Assembly (NCBI RefSeq): GCF_030316605.1
Contig: NZ_CP127039.1
Coordinates: 744,001-808,000 of the forward strand
Direction: 5' to 3'
Origin: Spiroplasma ixodetis Y32
GTDB taxonomy: Bacteria > Bacillota_I > Bacilli_A > Mycoplasmatales > VBWQ01
DNA: 64,000 nt
Shown here: positions 20,034 to 30,681 of the stretch, piece by piece
How the letters are laid out: every line of letters begins with the position of its first letter
Numbering within the stretch: the first letter of the stretch is position 1
Notes under the pieces: generated by a model
What the model saw: only the letters and a program-made list of their open reading frames with translations
Told to the model about the DNA's origin: nothing
Databases searched by the model: none
Translations under genes and position numbers: made by a program

Positions 20034-20444
20034 ATAGAATTAAAGAAATTAGAAAAAGAACTTTTAACTTTACAGTCAAAAAGTTCTAAATTAAGAAAAT
20101 CTATTATTAATTTAAATATAAAGAAAATAAATCCAAGAATTAATTTTTATATTAAATGTATTACTTTAGATTTTTATGATTGAAATAAAATAACAGAAAA
20201 AGAACTATGTGAAAATAAAAATGAATTTATAAAAAACAATAGGGAAAAAGAAAATTTAAAAGAAAAATATGATATAGTAAAAACTAATATGCAAATATTA
20301 ATTAATGAGCAAAACTTATTACAAGAAGAACTTAAAGAATTATTTGCAAAAGAAGATGATTTGAAAAAATATATAAATTCATTTAATTTAGAAGAAAAAG
20401 ATTCAATAAGAGATTGAAGTAAACACTTTTCATCATCAGTTTAG
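20034..20444 (+). pseudogene. Coiled-coil protein, 5'-truncated
   Basis: Open frame with no start codon: IELKKLEKELLTLQSK...SIRDWSKHFSSSV to TAG at 20442. Rich in Lys, Glu and Asn with heptad-like spacing of Leu/Ile, so probably a long coiled coil. The 5' side runs into IS-C debris. Function unknown. Confidence 0.5.
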
Positions 20445-20479
20445 TATTATAAATATTATATGATAAGTTAATTAATTAT

Positions 20480-21420
20480 CGGACTTCTCCCCACATGTAC
20501 TTGTGGAGGAAACAATGAAATTGAATGAGTTCAACAATGCTTTTCAAACAGAACAGGATTGTTTAAAATATATAGCAAGTTTGAAGAAAAACAAATGTAT
20601 CATGTGTTCTTGAACAAGTTTGAATACTTCTAATTTAAGAAGAATAAGATGTTTGAAATGTCATCAAACATTTAGTATTCTTCATGGCACCATTTTTTAC
20701 AAGTCACAAACACCTTTGAGATTTTGATTTTATCTCATCTTTAGATGAATAAACACCAAACATGGAATTACATCAACTGATGTTGCAAAAGAATTGGGTG
20801 TGACTTTGAAAACTGCTTGAAGAATGGGTCATGAAATCAGAAATCGTATTGCCAAACAAGAACATCAATTTATTGTTGAGGGCATAGTGCAAATGGATGA
20901 AATGTATCTTTCACATATGGGTTTTAAAAAACAAGGAAGATCTTTGATAAATAAAACATTAATTGTTGGGATTTATGAAAAAACAACCAATAATTTAATT
21001 GTGAAAGTAATCAAAAACGCAAAAAGTAAAAATCTTTTGCAGTTTGCAAGAAACCATATTTCTTCAAAGTGTGATGTACATACTGATTCTTGAAAAGGAT
21101 ATCGTGATTTCAAATCACTTTTCCCTAATCACAAAACAGTTAACCATCAAGATGGTTATGTTTCAAAAATTGGCGTAAATACCAATCAAATTGAATCAGT
21201 ATGAAAACATATACGAAGAACATTTAAAACACATATCAAAGTTGCAAAACATCATGTTCATTTATATGCCAAAGAAGCTGCATATAAATTCAACAAGATA
21301 CCTACTTTTGAAACTGTAATGCTATGTTTCATTTAAAAATGTGGGGAGAAGTCCGTAGATAGGCTTTTCTCAACATTTATGTGATAAAATTTAAAAATAG
21401 TACATAAAGGGAGAAAAGCC
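20480..21420 (+). mobile_element. IS-B copy 5, no target duplication
   Basis: CGGACTTCTCCCC to GAGAAAAGCC, 941 bp. The flanks (ttaattat / ttatttaa) do not match, unlike most full-length copies here, which suggests recombination between copies or an adjacent deletion. Confidence 0.9.
20515..21336 (+). CDS. IS-B transposase (ISXO2-like), intact
   Basis: 273 residues; used here as the reference copy. Order: zinc ribbon (C-x2-C ... C-x2-C, about residues 28-51), helix-turn-helix with TSTDVAKELGV (about 88-100), then the IS1595-type DDE core with QMDEMYL, VHTDSWKGY and NQIESVWKH. Ends with ETVMLCFI. Shine-Dalgarno GGAGGAAACA. Confidence 0.95.
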
Positions 21421-21442
21421 TTATTTAAATATAAATTTAGAT

Positions 21443-22030
21443 TTATGGTTCAACTAATAATTCATTATTTGATGTTTGTTCATCATTGCTTTCTTCAATA
21501 ATATTATTATCAATAATAATATAATATTGTAAATATTTATTTCAAATGCTGATAATTGGTTTATACAGAAAACTACTAAACATAAAGTTACCAATGCCAT
21601 GAATAGCATCAAAACTTAATCCAGATAATCAGTAAAGATAAAAACTGGATTTACCAAATAATATTAAATGAATTAGAGCATCAAATGTACCAAAAGTAAA
21701 ACCTCATAAACTTGTAATAATTACAAAAATTCATCAATGCTTTTTAATTAAATGACGAAATATTCAAATTATTATTACCAATATTGGTCATATACTAAAA
21801 TATAAAAATATTCAACTATTACCACCGTAAAGTAGAATTTCTAATGAAGCAAAAATTAAAGGAATAGTAATTGACATATATAATGGAAAAACTAATGCTG
21901 AAAATGCTAATAGAAAAGTTACAACTTCAATATTTGGTAATATTGCTAGTAATTCTTTTAAAGTAAAGACTAGTGCTGCATATGAAGGAATAATCAAGAT
22001 ACGAATTAATTTTTGGACATGGTTACTCAT
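21443..22030 (-). CDS. ECF transporter S component under cobalamin riboswitch control
   Basis: 195 residues and about six hydrophobic segments (ALVFTLKELLAILP, VVTFLLAFSALVFPLYM, IPLIFASLEILLYG, FSIWPILVIIIWIF, FVIITSLWGFTFGTFDALIHLI). The N-terminal block and GFTFGTFDALIH resemble membrane-embedded ECF S components. The cobalamin riboswitch about 90-300 bp upstream in the same orientation points to vitamin B12 or a precursor as substrate, as for CbrT. It would need the shared EcfA/A'/T module, not present in this window. The C-terminus is an acidic tail. B12 specificity is inferred from the riboswitch. Confidence 0.82.
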
Positions 22031-22055
22031 ATTTGTTCTTGGCTTTCTTTATTTT

Positions 22056-22088
22056 TTAAATTTAAAACCACCTCATAAAGGTGGTTTA
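22056..22088 (-). terminator. Expression-platform hairpin of the cobalamin riboswitch
   Basis: AACCACCTTTATGAGGTGGTT followed by TTTAAATTT on the minus strand, between the aptamer and the S-component start. Position fits B12-dependent termination. Confidence 0.75.
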
Positions 22089-22119
22089 GTTATACTAATT
22101 GGAGATAAAACATCAATTA

Positions 22120-22330
22120 AAATTATATAACTGTTATCTGCACCCAGAGATTAGTTTAATAGTATTAAATAGATAGGTCTACTGGCTTAACTTCATTTTA
22201 CTTGTTACCCTTCTCAAAATCTTTGATTTCAATGGATTATTTAACTTTTATCAGTATCACAGTTGCTGGGGCAGCTTAAGATTACTTAATTCCCTTTTAT
22301 GAACAGTTGTTCATCTATTTAATTTTATTC
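22120..22330 (-). promoter_or_regulatory. Cobalamin (B12) riboswitch
   Basis: On the minus strand: AAAAGGGAA, then the B12-box-like GCTGCCCCAGCAACTGT (22260-22276), then CCATTGAA...GAGAAGGGT, then GAAGTTAAGCCAGTAGACC (22178-22196). These are the conserved blocks of the RF00174 core in the right order. The downstream GGGTGCAG could form the kissing-loop arm. It precedes the ECF S component at 22030. Confidence 0.93.
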
Positions 22331-22385
22331 AGTTGTATTTAAGGATAAATGATTTAATATATTAAAAATATATTATACTTTTTGT

Positions 22386-22940
22386 TTATTTTTTGTTTAA
22401 TAATGACACTAATTGTGCTTTTGGTAAATTATTCATTTCATTTTGATATTGTTTAAACATATTTTTACATGTTGCAAGTTCAGTTAATGCTTCTTTTAAG
22501 TTACATCAACCTTCAATTATGACTTTCTTTTTTTGTAATTCTTTATATTGTAGAAAGAAATTAACAATTTCATCACGTAAATGCTGTGGTACATCTTTTA
22601 GATCTTGATACTCATTAAAGCGTGGATCAGAATTAACAACACCAAATAATTTAGTATCAACTTCACCACCGTCAATCATTTTAATCATTCCTAAAATTCT
22701 AACTTCTACTAAGCAACCAGGGAAAGTTGGATAAGTAATTAAACTAATAATATCTAAAGGATCACCATCGTAATCTAAAGTTTCAGGAATATATCCATAT
22801 TCACCGGGATAAAAATTAGCACCATAAAGAACACGATCTAATATCATAGTTTTAGATTTTCAATCATATTCATATTTATTACTTGATCCTTTGGGAATTT
22901 CAACTACCATTTGCACAATGTTATTTTCACTTTTATTCAT
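22386..22940 (-). CDS. ppa: Inorganic pyrophosphatase (family I)
   Basis: Hydrolyses PPi to phosphate in the cytosol, pulling biosynthetic reactions forward. 184 residues, the usual bacterial length. The signature DYDGDPLDI (about residues 56-64) carries the metal-binding aspartates; GANFYPGEYGYIP and FPGCLVEVRILG are also typical. Start at ATG 22940 after AAAAGGAGAT. One TGA Trp in DWKSKT and one in EGWCNL. Divergent from the RibU-like gene at 23040. Confidence 0.96.
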
Positions 22941-23039
22941 TAATACTTCATCTCCTTTTAAAAATTAATTTTATTATATAATAAATAAACGTTTTTTTAT
23001 ATATAATTAAAATAATAAATTTATTTTAAGGAGTAAAAG

Positions 23040-23684
23040 ATGAGTTTAAAATATGAGAAAAAGTGACAACAATTTAAAAGTAATATTAATAATTCTTTAA
23101 AATTAACTACTCATAAGATAGCATTAATTAGTAGTTTATTGGCAGTTACGACATTAATGGCCTTATTAGAAACACCACCTATTTTTTTACCTTTTTTAAA
23201 AATTGATTTTGGTAATACTATTAATTTAATTGCATTGTTAATTATTAAACTTCCTTATAGTTTGTTAATTGCTATTATTGTTCCTTGATTAAGTTTAATA
23301 TTACCTCATTTTCCTTCTGGTAATGCTGAACCAATTGGTGAATTTGCTTATATGTTAAGTACTATTACTTTATTGTTATTATATAGTAGTTTTAAATTAT
23401 TATTTAAGCAATTACCATTTTGAAAAGCGCAATCTAATAATTCTTGAAAACGATTAATGATTATTGAAATCCCAACAATTGTTATTACTTGTATTTTAGT
23501 ATCATTAATTAGTGCTTTTTATAATTGAGCTTTTATTTTAGACATGTATGGTGCTGGTGATCTTAAAGATAAGATTTGAATTGTATTTGTACCATTTAAT
23601 TTAATTAAATTTACTTCAGTTTTGCTTTTATATTTATTATTAGTTAGGCCAGTACAAATTTTAGTACAACATTTTAATATTTAA
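23040..23684 (+). CDS. ECF transporter S component, RibU-like
   Basis: 214 residues with six hydrophobic segments. FLPFLKIDFGNTINLIALLI and the GEFAYMLSTITLLLL segment resemble RibU, the riboflavin-binding S component (KIDxSD...ELANFL type). Predicted to bind riboflavin and dock on EcfT. Shine-Dalgarno AAGGAG 6 bp before the ATG. No FMN riboswitch is visible upstream. Substrate is an inference from family pattern. Confidence 0.75.
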
Positions 23685-23967
23685 ATAATATATTTTAATT
23701 AATCTTTTTTTTAATTCTGTTACTAAAAATTCTTCTTTATAATTTTGATTTTTATTATTATCACAATTTATTTCTGCAATATTGGTGGCTTCTTCTAATA
23801 TATCTCTTGGAGCTGAGTTGACTGAATGTTTTGTTTTAAATTCATTCTTTCTTGCTTTTTGTTTTCAAATTCAAATTGTTGTTTTTGAAATGCCAGTTTC
23901 TTTTTTGATTTCACCATAAATTTTACCATCTTGTAAATATCTTGTAAATATTGTAATACTTTTTCTT

Positions 23968-25125
23968 TGTAGATTAGACACACTTTTTGGACTAATAAAA
24001 GTTTTTATAACTTTATATTATTAGTTGAGGTGTAGTTTAAAATGAAATATTTAATTAATAGTCCTGATTTTACTAAATTTGATTATAAATTTAACAAGTT
24101 TGTAGAAAAGTATAAAAATGATAAAAATATTAATAAAGTTAATATTTATTATCGTAAATTTAGAAAATTTTGTTTTATTTTTAAAAATAAAAATTCTTGT
24201 AAAGAAATAATTTCTCAATTACATATGCCAAAGCAAACTTTTTATTATTGAGCTAAACGTTTTTATGATATTTTCTACAAAAATAAACCTTTTGAAGAAT
24301 TATTATTTAAATCAACAAAACCTAAAAATATTAAATATTTGTATAATTTGGAATTATCAGAAAAATTTATAAATTATTTTGTTCAGTATAAAGAAGAGTT
24401 TGGTATAGGTGCTTTTCAATTTTGTTATTTAATAAGAAATATTGATGATATTAGGTTTAATTTTTTGCCAAAACCTTCGGTTAAAACTATATATCGTTGA
24501 TTAAAACGTTTTGTTTTTTATTCACAAAAAACTATTAAGAAAAAACATTTGAGATATGAAGTAAAAGAAACTGGATTATTGCAGACTGATATTAAAGTAG
24601 TATCAGATTATATAACAGGAAGTAAAAGATGATATATTATTGATTTTATTGATGAAAAAACTCGAATTACTTATTGTTATCCATCTGAACAAGCACAAAC
24701 CAGAGATATTGTAAATGCTACTAAAAATGCTTTAAATTTTTATGAAAAATTGGGAATTAAAATTAAAAGAAGTAGAACTGATAATGGTAGTCAATATGTT
24801 AATACATCTTGTGGAAAACCACAAAGGAATCGTTGATTTACAAATTTTTGTAATAAAAAAGGTATAGTTCATGAAACTACACCGTTTAGATCACCACAGA
24901 GTAATGGTAAGATTGAAAGATTTCATAGAAATTGAAGTAATTTATTTGAAATAAAACCATATTTAAATAGTGATTTTAGTTTATTTCAAAAATTAGTTAA
25001 TTCTTTTCAAGAATATTATAACAATTCTAAACCACATAAATCATTAGGGTTAATGACTCCTATGGATTATTTTGATAAACTTTTATTAGATGGAAAATAG
25101 TCCAAAATGTCTGTACTACCTTACA
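23968..25125 (+). mobile_element. IS-D copy 2 (IS481-like), 15-bp target duplication
   Basis: TGTAGATTAG ... CTACCTTACA, with identical flanks gtaatactttttctt at 23953-23967 and 25126-25140. 1158 bp, complete. Confidence 0.95.
24042..25100 (+). CDS. IS481-like DDE transposase, intact
   Basis: 352 residues. The N-terminal half holds helix-turn-helix segments (ISQLHMPKQTFYYWAKR; VKTIYRWLKRF). The integrase core has LLQTDIKVV (first Asp), KRSRTDNGSQYV (second Asp) and SPQSNGKIERFHRNW (catalytic Glu). Family placement is by the single ORF, TGT...ACA ends and core pattern; the related IS1202 group is possible given the long target duplication. Confidence 0.88.
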
Positions 25126-25168
25126 GTAATACTTTTTCTTTTATTTCGGGTGTATATTTTTTTGCCAT

Positions 25169-25240
25169 CTTTTAATCTTCCTTTTCTTTTAGCAATTTTA
25201 TTTAATAAAAATCCTAATACAGAAAAATATCTATATAAGG
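25169..25240 (-). promoter_or_regulatory. Leader with hairpin, upstream of the HTH gene
   Basis: The same arrangement as at 3400-3470: the ccatcttttaatcttcc start region, a T-rich tract, then tcctaatacaga...tctatataagga. Imperfect but clearly homologous. 25241-25308 is AT-rich with nothing recognisable. Confidence 0.5.
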
Positions 25241-25308
25241 ATTTAACACTATTTAAATTAATGATTAATATTATAATTTATTTTTTTAGTTTTTGTTATT
25301 TTTATTTT

Positions 25309-25806
25309 AGGGAGCGTGGCGAAGATGTCGGTAACTAGTAATTTTCAAAAATAACTTCCTAATTTTTTTAACCCTTAAATAAAAAATAAAACCAACACTT
25401 GCACACTTGAAAGTGGCAAGGTTGGTTAAATTAAGAATAATAGTATGTTCCCCCACGGGGGGCTATATATATATATATACTAGTTTCCAATTCGCTCCCA
25501 CCCCAAGAATTACCATTACTGGTTAGTATATTTTATTAGGCATCATCCACTTATTATTTATTCATGCAAGTCGACATGCTAGCTACTATTTTTAACAACT
25601 GTGTTGTAATTCACTGTTTTAGTTCTCTAACACGTGTTGATAATAGTGTTAAAGACGGTTATTAAAAATTTTAAAATTTTACAATTACAAAAAAAGACAA
25701 GATTTTTATTCTCGTCTTTTGTCATTTATTTTTTATTTAAGGGTTAAAAAAATTAGGAAGTTATTTTTGAAAATTACTAGTTACCGACATCTTAGCCACG
25801 CTCCCT
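25309..25806. repeat. Fold-back element with 82-bp terminal inverted repeats
   Basis: Left arm 25309-25390 and right arm 25725-25806 are reverse complements with one mismatch (gcgaag against gctaag). The 334-bp interior has no coding frame but several structures: AACCAACACTTGC...GCAAGGTTGGTT, CCCCC-a-CGGGGG, a TA dinucleotide run and a GACAAGA...CTCGTC hairpin. An internal block at 25480-25500 (actagtttccaattcgctccca) echoes the arm sequence. No obvious target duplication. Confidence 0.85.
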
Positions 25807-25973
25807 TTATATTATGATATTTTCATTGTTAATTAATTTTCTAAATTAGAGTAGTATTAATAGTTTTTATAAAAATTTAATAAATTTCTTGTTTTTTAAT
25901 TAAAAATAATTTATAATTTTTATAAATAAGTATTTACTTAATTAAATACCTATTTTAAAAAGGAGAAGTTATA

Positions 25974-26660
25974 ATGATAGTTAAAAGTGTTGACCAAGAA
26001 AAAGAAAAAGTAGATATAAAAACAAAGAAAAAAATAAAGATTAATTCAAAACAACAAATTTTTAATATTACTTTGACAGGAATTTTATTGGGATTAGCTG
26101 TTGCTTCTTCATTAATTGAAATACCTATTCAGTTTATGGGGGTAATTTTACCATTAAGAATTTTTGATTCATTAATTATTGCTTTTGCTTTACCAATTAT
26201 TGGTTTATATTATACATTAGCAATTGGTATTATCGAACCTTGATTACATTTATTAGCAGATAGTGATCATCCACCAATTCAAATTTTCTTTGATAATATT
26301 GCTAATATTTTATTTATTGTTTCTTTTTATTTTATTTACTACTATCTTTTTAAATTGTGTAATAAAAGTAAAACTTTAAAAGTAGGTATTATCAAAAAAG
26401 TAAGTGCTGGTCTAGTAATAGTACCCTTAAATGCGATTATTGCTACTTTAGCTTTTGCTTTAACTTTAGTAGTACTTTATTTTAGTCCTAACCTACCAAG
26501 ACCTGATGAATATAATAATAATATTTTTAATTTTAATAATCATTCAGTAATTATATTATTTATTTTACTTGGTATTGAAATTTTAAGATTTATTTTTATC
26601 TTTATCTTATTTAGTTTAGTTGAAAGAAAGATAGGTTCTGTTAAACGTTATTATTTTTAA
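25974..26660 (+). CDS. ECF transporter S component, third in the window
   Basis: 228 residues. A lysine-rich cytosolic N-terminus of about 30 residues precedes six hydrophobic segments. ASSLIEIPIQFMGVILPLRIFDSLI resembles the RibU/PdxU-type N-terminal half, as do IGLYYTLAIGIIEPWLHLL and DNIANILFIVSFYF. Likely a vitamin-binding S component; substrate not assignable. Shine-Dalgarno AAAAAGGAGAAG. Followed by a palindromic terminator and then an IS-split membrane gene. Confidence 0.75.
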
Positions 26661-26668
26661 TAAAAAGT

Positions 26669-26690
26669 ATTTTATTTTATAAAATAAAAT
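26669..26690. terminator. AT-only palindromic terminator
   Basis: ATTTTATTTTATAAAATAAAAT, perfect dyad 9 bp after the S-component stop. Weakly stable. Confidence 0.5.
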
Positions 26691-27896
26691 GTTAAATTAA
26701 TACTTATTAATTAAAAATAAAATATTAGGGAGTAACATATGAAGTTAATAGTTATTTTAATTATTATCATGAGTATGTAAGGTAGTACAGACATTTTGGA
26801 CTATTTTCCATCTAATAAAAGTTTATCAAAATAATCCATAGGAGTCATTAACCCTAATGATTTATGTGGTTTAGAATTGTTATAATATTCTTGAAAAGAA
26901 TTAACTAATTTTTGAAATAAACTAAAATCACTATTTAAATATGGTTTTATTTCAAATAAATTACTTCAATTTCTATGAAATCTTTCAATCTTACCATTAC
27001 TCTGTGGTGATCTAAACGGTGTAGTTTCATGAACTATACCTTTTTTATTACAAAAATTTGTAAATCAACGATTCCTTTGTGGTTTTCCACAAGTGTAGGC
27101 ATTGTTTAGATAAGTTTACTTTCTTGTCTTCAAATCTGTACAAATTGGTTTGGAGACATTTTTAATCGTAAAATCATTCTATCATTATTTCATCAGTTAA
27201 TAAATTTTCTTAATGCTTCTGTGAAATGTTTAATGCTATTAAACTTGTTACCAAACATAATTTTAAAATCTCTTTTGATTCAGCGATTTAAACATTCACT
27301 TACTTGGTTGCCTTTAAATCCTGATAAACTTTTTGAATGAATTAAAGTTTTACTTTTATTAAAACTATTTGTAACTATTTTACTAGTATTACCTGAACCT
27401 AAATCAGATTGGATAAATGTTGCAAATATTTTATGTTCTTTACGACTTGCCTTTGTTACTTGATTAAGAACATTTAAAATGGTTATTGCATTTTCAATTT
27501 TATTAATTTTTCAACCAACTATAGCATTACTATTCATATCTGTAGCAATTTCTAATAATAATTTAGTTTTTTTTATTATTAATAATTAATTCTTTAAATC
27601 AAGTACCATCGATGCCAACTTTTTCAAGATAAGTATTACTGGTAAAATTACGTTTTAATAAATCTTGGAAATTTGATTTTAAGGCATTAGATTTCGCTCT
27701 ACGCTGTTTTTTGGGTTTTTGGTTAATAGTTTGATATTATTATCTTCTAATAACCTCATAATGCTGTTTTTACTGCATTTAAGATTGGTGTTGTTTTTCT
27801 TTAATTCTAATCTCACCTTTTCTAAACTAGTAATTTTAATTATTTTATCTTTGTTGCTAATAACAACAATTTTATTTAATTCTTTTAATAATTTAT

Positions 27897-28837
27897 CGGA
27901 CTTCTCCCCACATGTACTTGTGGAGAAAACAATGAAATTGAATGAGTTCAACAATGCTTTTCAAACAGAACAGGATTGTTTAAAATATATAGCAAGTTTG
28001 AAGAAAAACAAATGTATCATGTGTTCTTGAACAAGTTTGAATACTTCTAATTTAAGAAGAATAAGATGTTTGAAATGTCATCAAACATTTAGTATTCTTC
28101 ATGGCACCATTTTTTACAAGTCACAAACACCTTTGAGATTTTGATTTTATCTCATCTTTAGATGAATAAACACCAAACATGGAATTACATCAACTGATGT
28201 TGCAAAAGAATTGGGTGTGACTTTGAAAACTGCTTGAAGAATGGGTCATGAAATCAGAAATCGTATTGCCAAACAAGAACATCAATTTATTGTTGAGGGC
28301 ATAGTGCAAATGGATGAAATGTATCTTTCACATATGGGTTTTAAAAAACAAGGAAGATCTTTGATAAATAAAACATTAATTGTTGGGATTTATGAAAAAA
28401 CAACCAATAATTTAATTGTGAAAGTAATCAAAAACGCAAAAAGTAAAAATCTTTTGCAGTTTGCAAGAAACCATATTTCTTCAAAGTGTGGTGTACATAC
28501 TGATTCTTGAAAAGGATATCGTGATTTCAAATCACTTTTCCCTAATCACAAAACAGTTAACCATCAAGATGGTTATGTTTCAAAAATTGGCGTAAATACC
28601 AATCAAATTGAATCAGTATGAAAACATATACGAAGAACATTTAAAACACATATCAAAGTTGCAAAACATCATGTTCATTTATATTCCAAAGAAGCTGCAT
28701 ATAAATTCAACAAGATACCTACTTTTGAAACTGTAATGCTAGGTTTCATTTAAAAATGTGGGGAGAAGTCCGTAGATAGTCTTTTCTCAGCATTTATGTG
28801 ATAAAATTTAAAAATAGTACATAAAGAGAGAAAAGCC
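27897..28837 (+). mobile_element. IS-B copy 6, inserted in IS-A
   Basis: Identical flanks taatttat at 27889-27896 and 28838-28845; 941 bp. Confidence 0.94.
27932..28753 (+). CDS. IS-B transposase, apparently intact
   Basis: 273 residues, full frame. Differences from the reference copy are missense only, including CGVHTDS for CDVHTDS next to the second catalytic Asp and LGFI for LCFI at the end. Activity is uncertain. Confidence 0.9.
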
Positions 28838-30681
28838 TAATTTATTATCAATTTTTGTTTGATATTTCTTTTTACCGTTTTTTATTCATTTATAATATGC
28901 AACTTTACTGATAGGTAACAAACTAATTATGTCATTAATTCCATAATTTTTATTTCTATATTTATCAACTATTAAAAAACATTTACTTTTCAATAATTTA
29001 CTATTTAAAATATTTTGATTGTTTTTTAATTCTTTATCACAGGATTGTTTTTGTCTTAAAAATTCATTTTTTATTTTTTCTTTTAGTAGTGACTTTTTGA
29101 GTTTTTTATTTTCAAGTTTTAAATTTTTATCTTTGATATTCACTTTATCTATTTGATGATTTGTTTGAAAAGTATGAATAGTAATTAATTTATTATTTTT
29201 TTGATATTTTTTTACTCAATTATAAATTAATGATCTGGTTGATAATTGATATTTGGTTTTAATATCAATGGTTTTTAATTTTTTAATCACTACATATTCA
29301 TTTAAAACATCTAGTTTAATTTTTCTTGTATAAACTTTATATTTCATCTTTACTCCTTAACTATTAATTATTTAAACTAATCATACTGTCTAGATTAAAA
29401 ATTATAGGAGTAAACTTAACTAACTTATGCCTATTGACTACCATTATCAGTTCTAATTCTTTTAATTTTAATTCCCAATTTTTCATAAAAATTTAAAGCA
29501 TTTTTAGTAGCATTTACAATATCTCTGGTTTGTGCTTGTTCAGATGGATAACAATAATTAATTCGAGTTTTTTCATCAATAAAATAAATAATATATCATC
29601 TTTTACTTCCTGTTATATAATCTGATACTACTTTAATATCAGTCTGCAATAATCCAGTTTCTTTTACTTCATATCTCAAATGTTTTTTCTTAATAGTTTT
29701 TTGTGAATAAAAACCAAAACGTTTTAATCAACGATATATAGTTTTAACCGAAGGTTTTGGCAAAAAATTAAACCTAATATCATCAATATGTCTTATTAAA
29801 TAACAAAATTGAAAAGCACCTATACCAAACTCTTCTTTATACTGAACAAAATAGTTTATAAATTTTTCTGATAATTCCAAATTATACAAATATTTAATAT
29901 TTTTAGGTTTTGTTGATTTAAATAATAATTCTTCAAAAGGTTTATTTTTGTAGAAAATATCATAAAAACGTTTAGCTCAATAATAAAAAGTTTGCTTTGG
30001 CATATGTAATTGAGAAATTATTTCTTTACAAGAATTTTTATTTTTAAAAATAAAACAAAATTTTCTAAATTTACGATAATAAATATTAACTTTATTAATA
30101 TTTTTATCATTTTTATAATTTTCTACAAACTTGTTAAATTTATAATCAAATTTAGTAAAATCAGCACTATTAATTAAATATGGCTTTTCTCCCTTTATGT
30201 ACTATTTTTAAATTTTATCACATAAATGCTGAGAAAAGCCTATCTACGGACTTCTCCTCACATTTTTAAATGAAACATAGCATTACAGTTTCAAAAGTAG
30301 GTATCTTGTTGAATTTATATGCAGCTTCTTTGGAATATAAATGAACATGATGTTTTGCAACTTTGATATGTGTTTTAAATGTTCTTCGTATATGTTTTCA
30401 TACTGATTCAATTTGATTGGTATTTACGCCAATTTTTGAAACATAACAATCTTGATGGTTAACTGTTTTGTGATTAGGGAAAAGTGATTTGAAATCACGA
30501 TATCCTTTTCAAGAATCAGTATGTACATCACACTTTGAAGAAATATGGTTTCTTGCAAACTGCAAAAGATTTTTACTTTTTGCGTTTTTGATTACTTTCA
30601 CAATTAAATTATTGGTTGTTTTTTCATAAATCCCAACAATTAATGTTTTATTTATCAAAGATCTTCCTTGTTTTTTAAAAC

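Larger units (their letters stand above)
23661..25168 (-). pseudogene. Small helix-turn-helix protein, frameshifted and split by IS-D copy 2
   Basis: Begins at ATG 25168 (MAKKYTPEIKEKVL), is interrupted by IS-D (removing one 15-bp duplication restores VLQYLQD), and then carries a tandem repeat of atatttacaag that shifts the frame. Removing one 11-bp copy gives QDGKIYGEIKKETGISKTTIW, a clear helix-turn-helix like transposase or resolvase DNA-binding domains. The shifted frame ends near 23661, slightly overlapping the RibU-like gene. About 105 residues originally. Confidence 0.65.
27106..29347 (-). pseudogene. IS-A transposase, split and frameshifted
   Basis: Start codon at 29347. Broken by IS-B copy 6, by an eight-base A run (as in copy 1) and by two extra As in LLTKPKK. 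Confidence 0.9.
27098..29431 (-). mobile_element. IS-A copy 3, itself interrupted by IS-B copy 6
   Basis: GGCATTGTTTAG at 27098 to ACTTATGCC at 29431, inserted in IS-D copy 3 with loss of a few IS-D bases at the junction. Confidence 0.9.

Noticed and set aside
22056..22330. Thiamine or FMN riboswitch for the S component at 22030
   Set aside because: The conserved blocks and their order fit the cobalamin core, not the THI or RFN elements.
25090..25338. 82-codon ORF at the right end of IS-D
   Set aside because: Crosses the IS end, a target duplication, the leader hairpin and the inverted-repeat arm; no coding character.
25309..25806. tmRNA, RNase P RNA or SRP RNA in the structured inverted-repeat element
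   Set aside because: I found no tRNA-like TTCGA/CCA ends, no GAGGAAAGUC-type core and no SRP Alu/S-domain motif on either strand.
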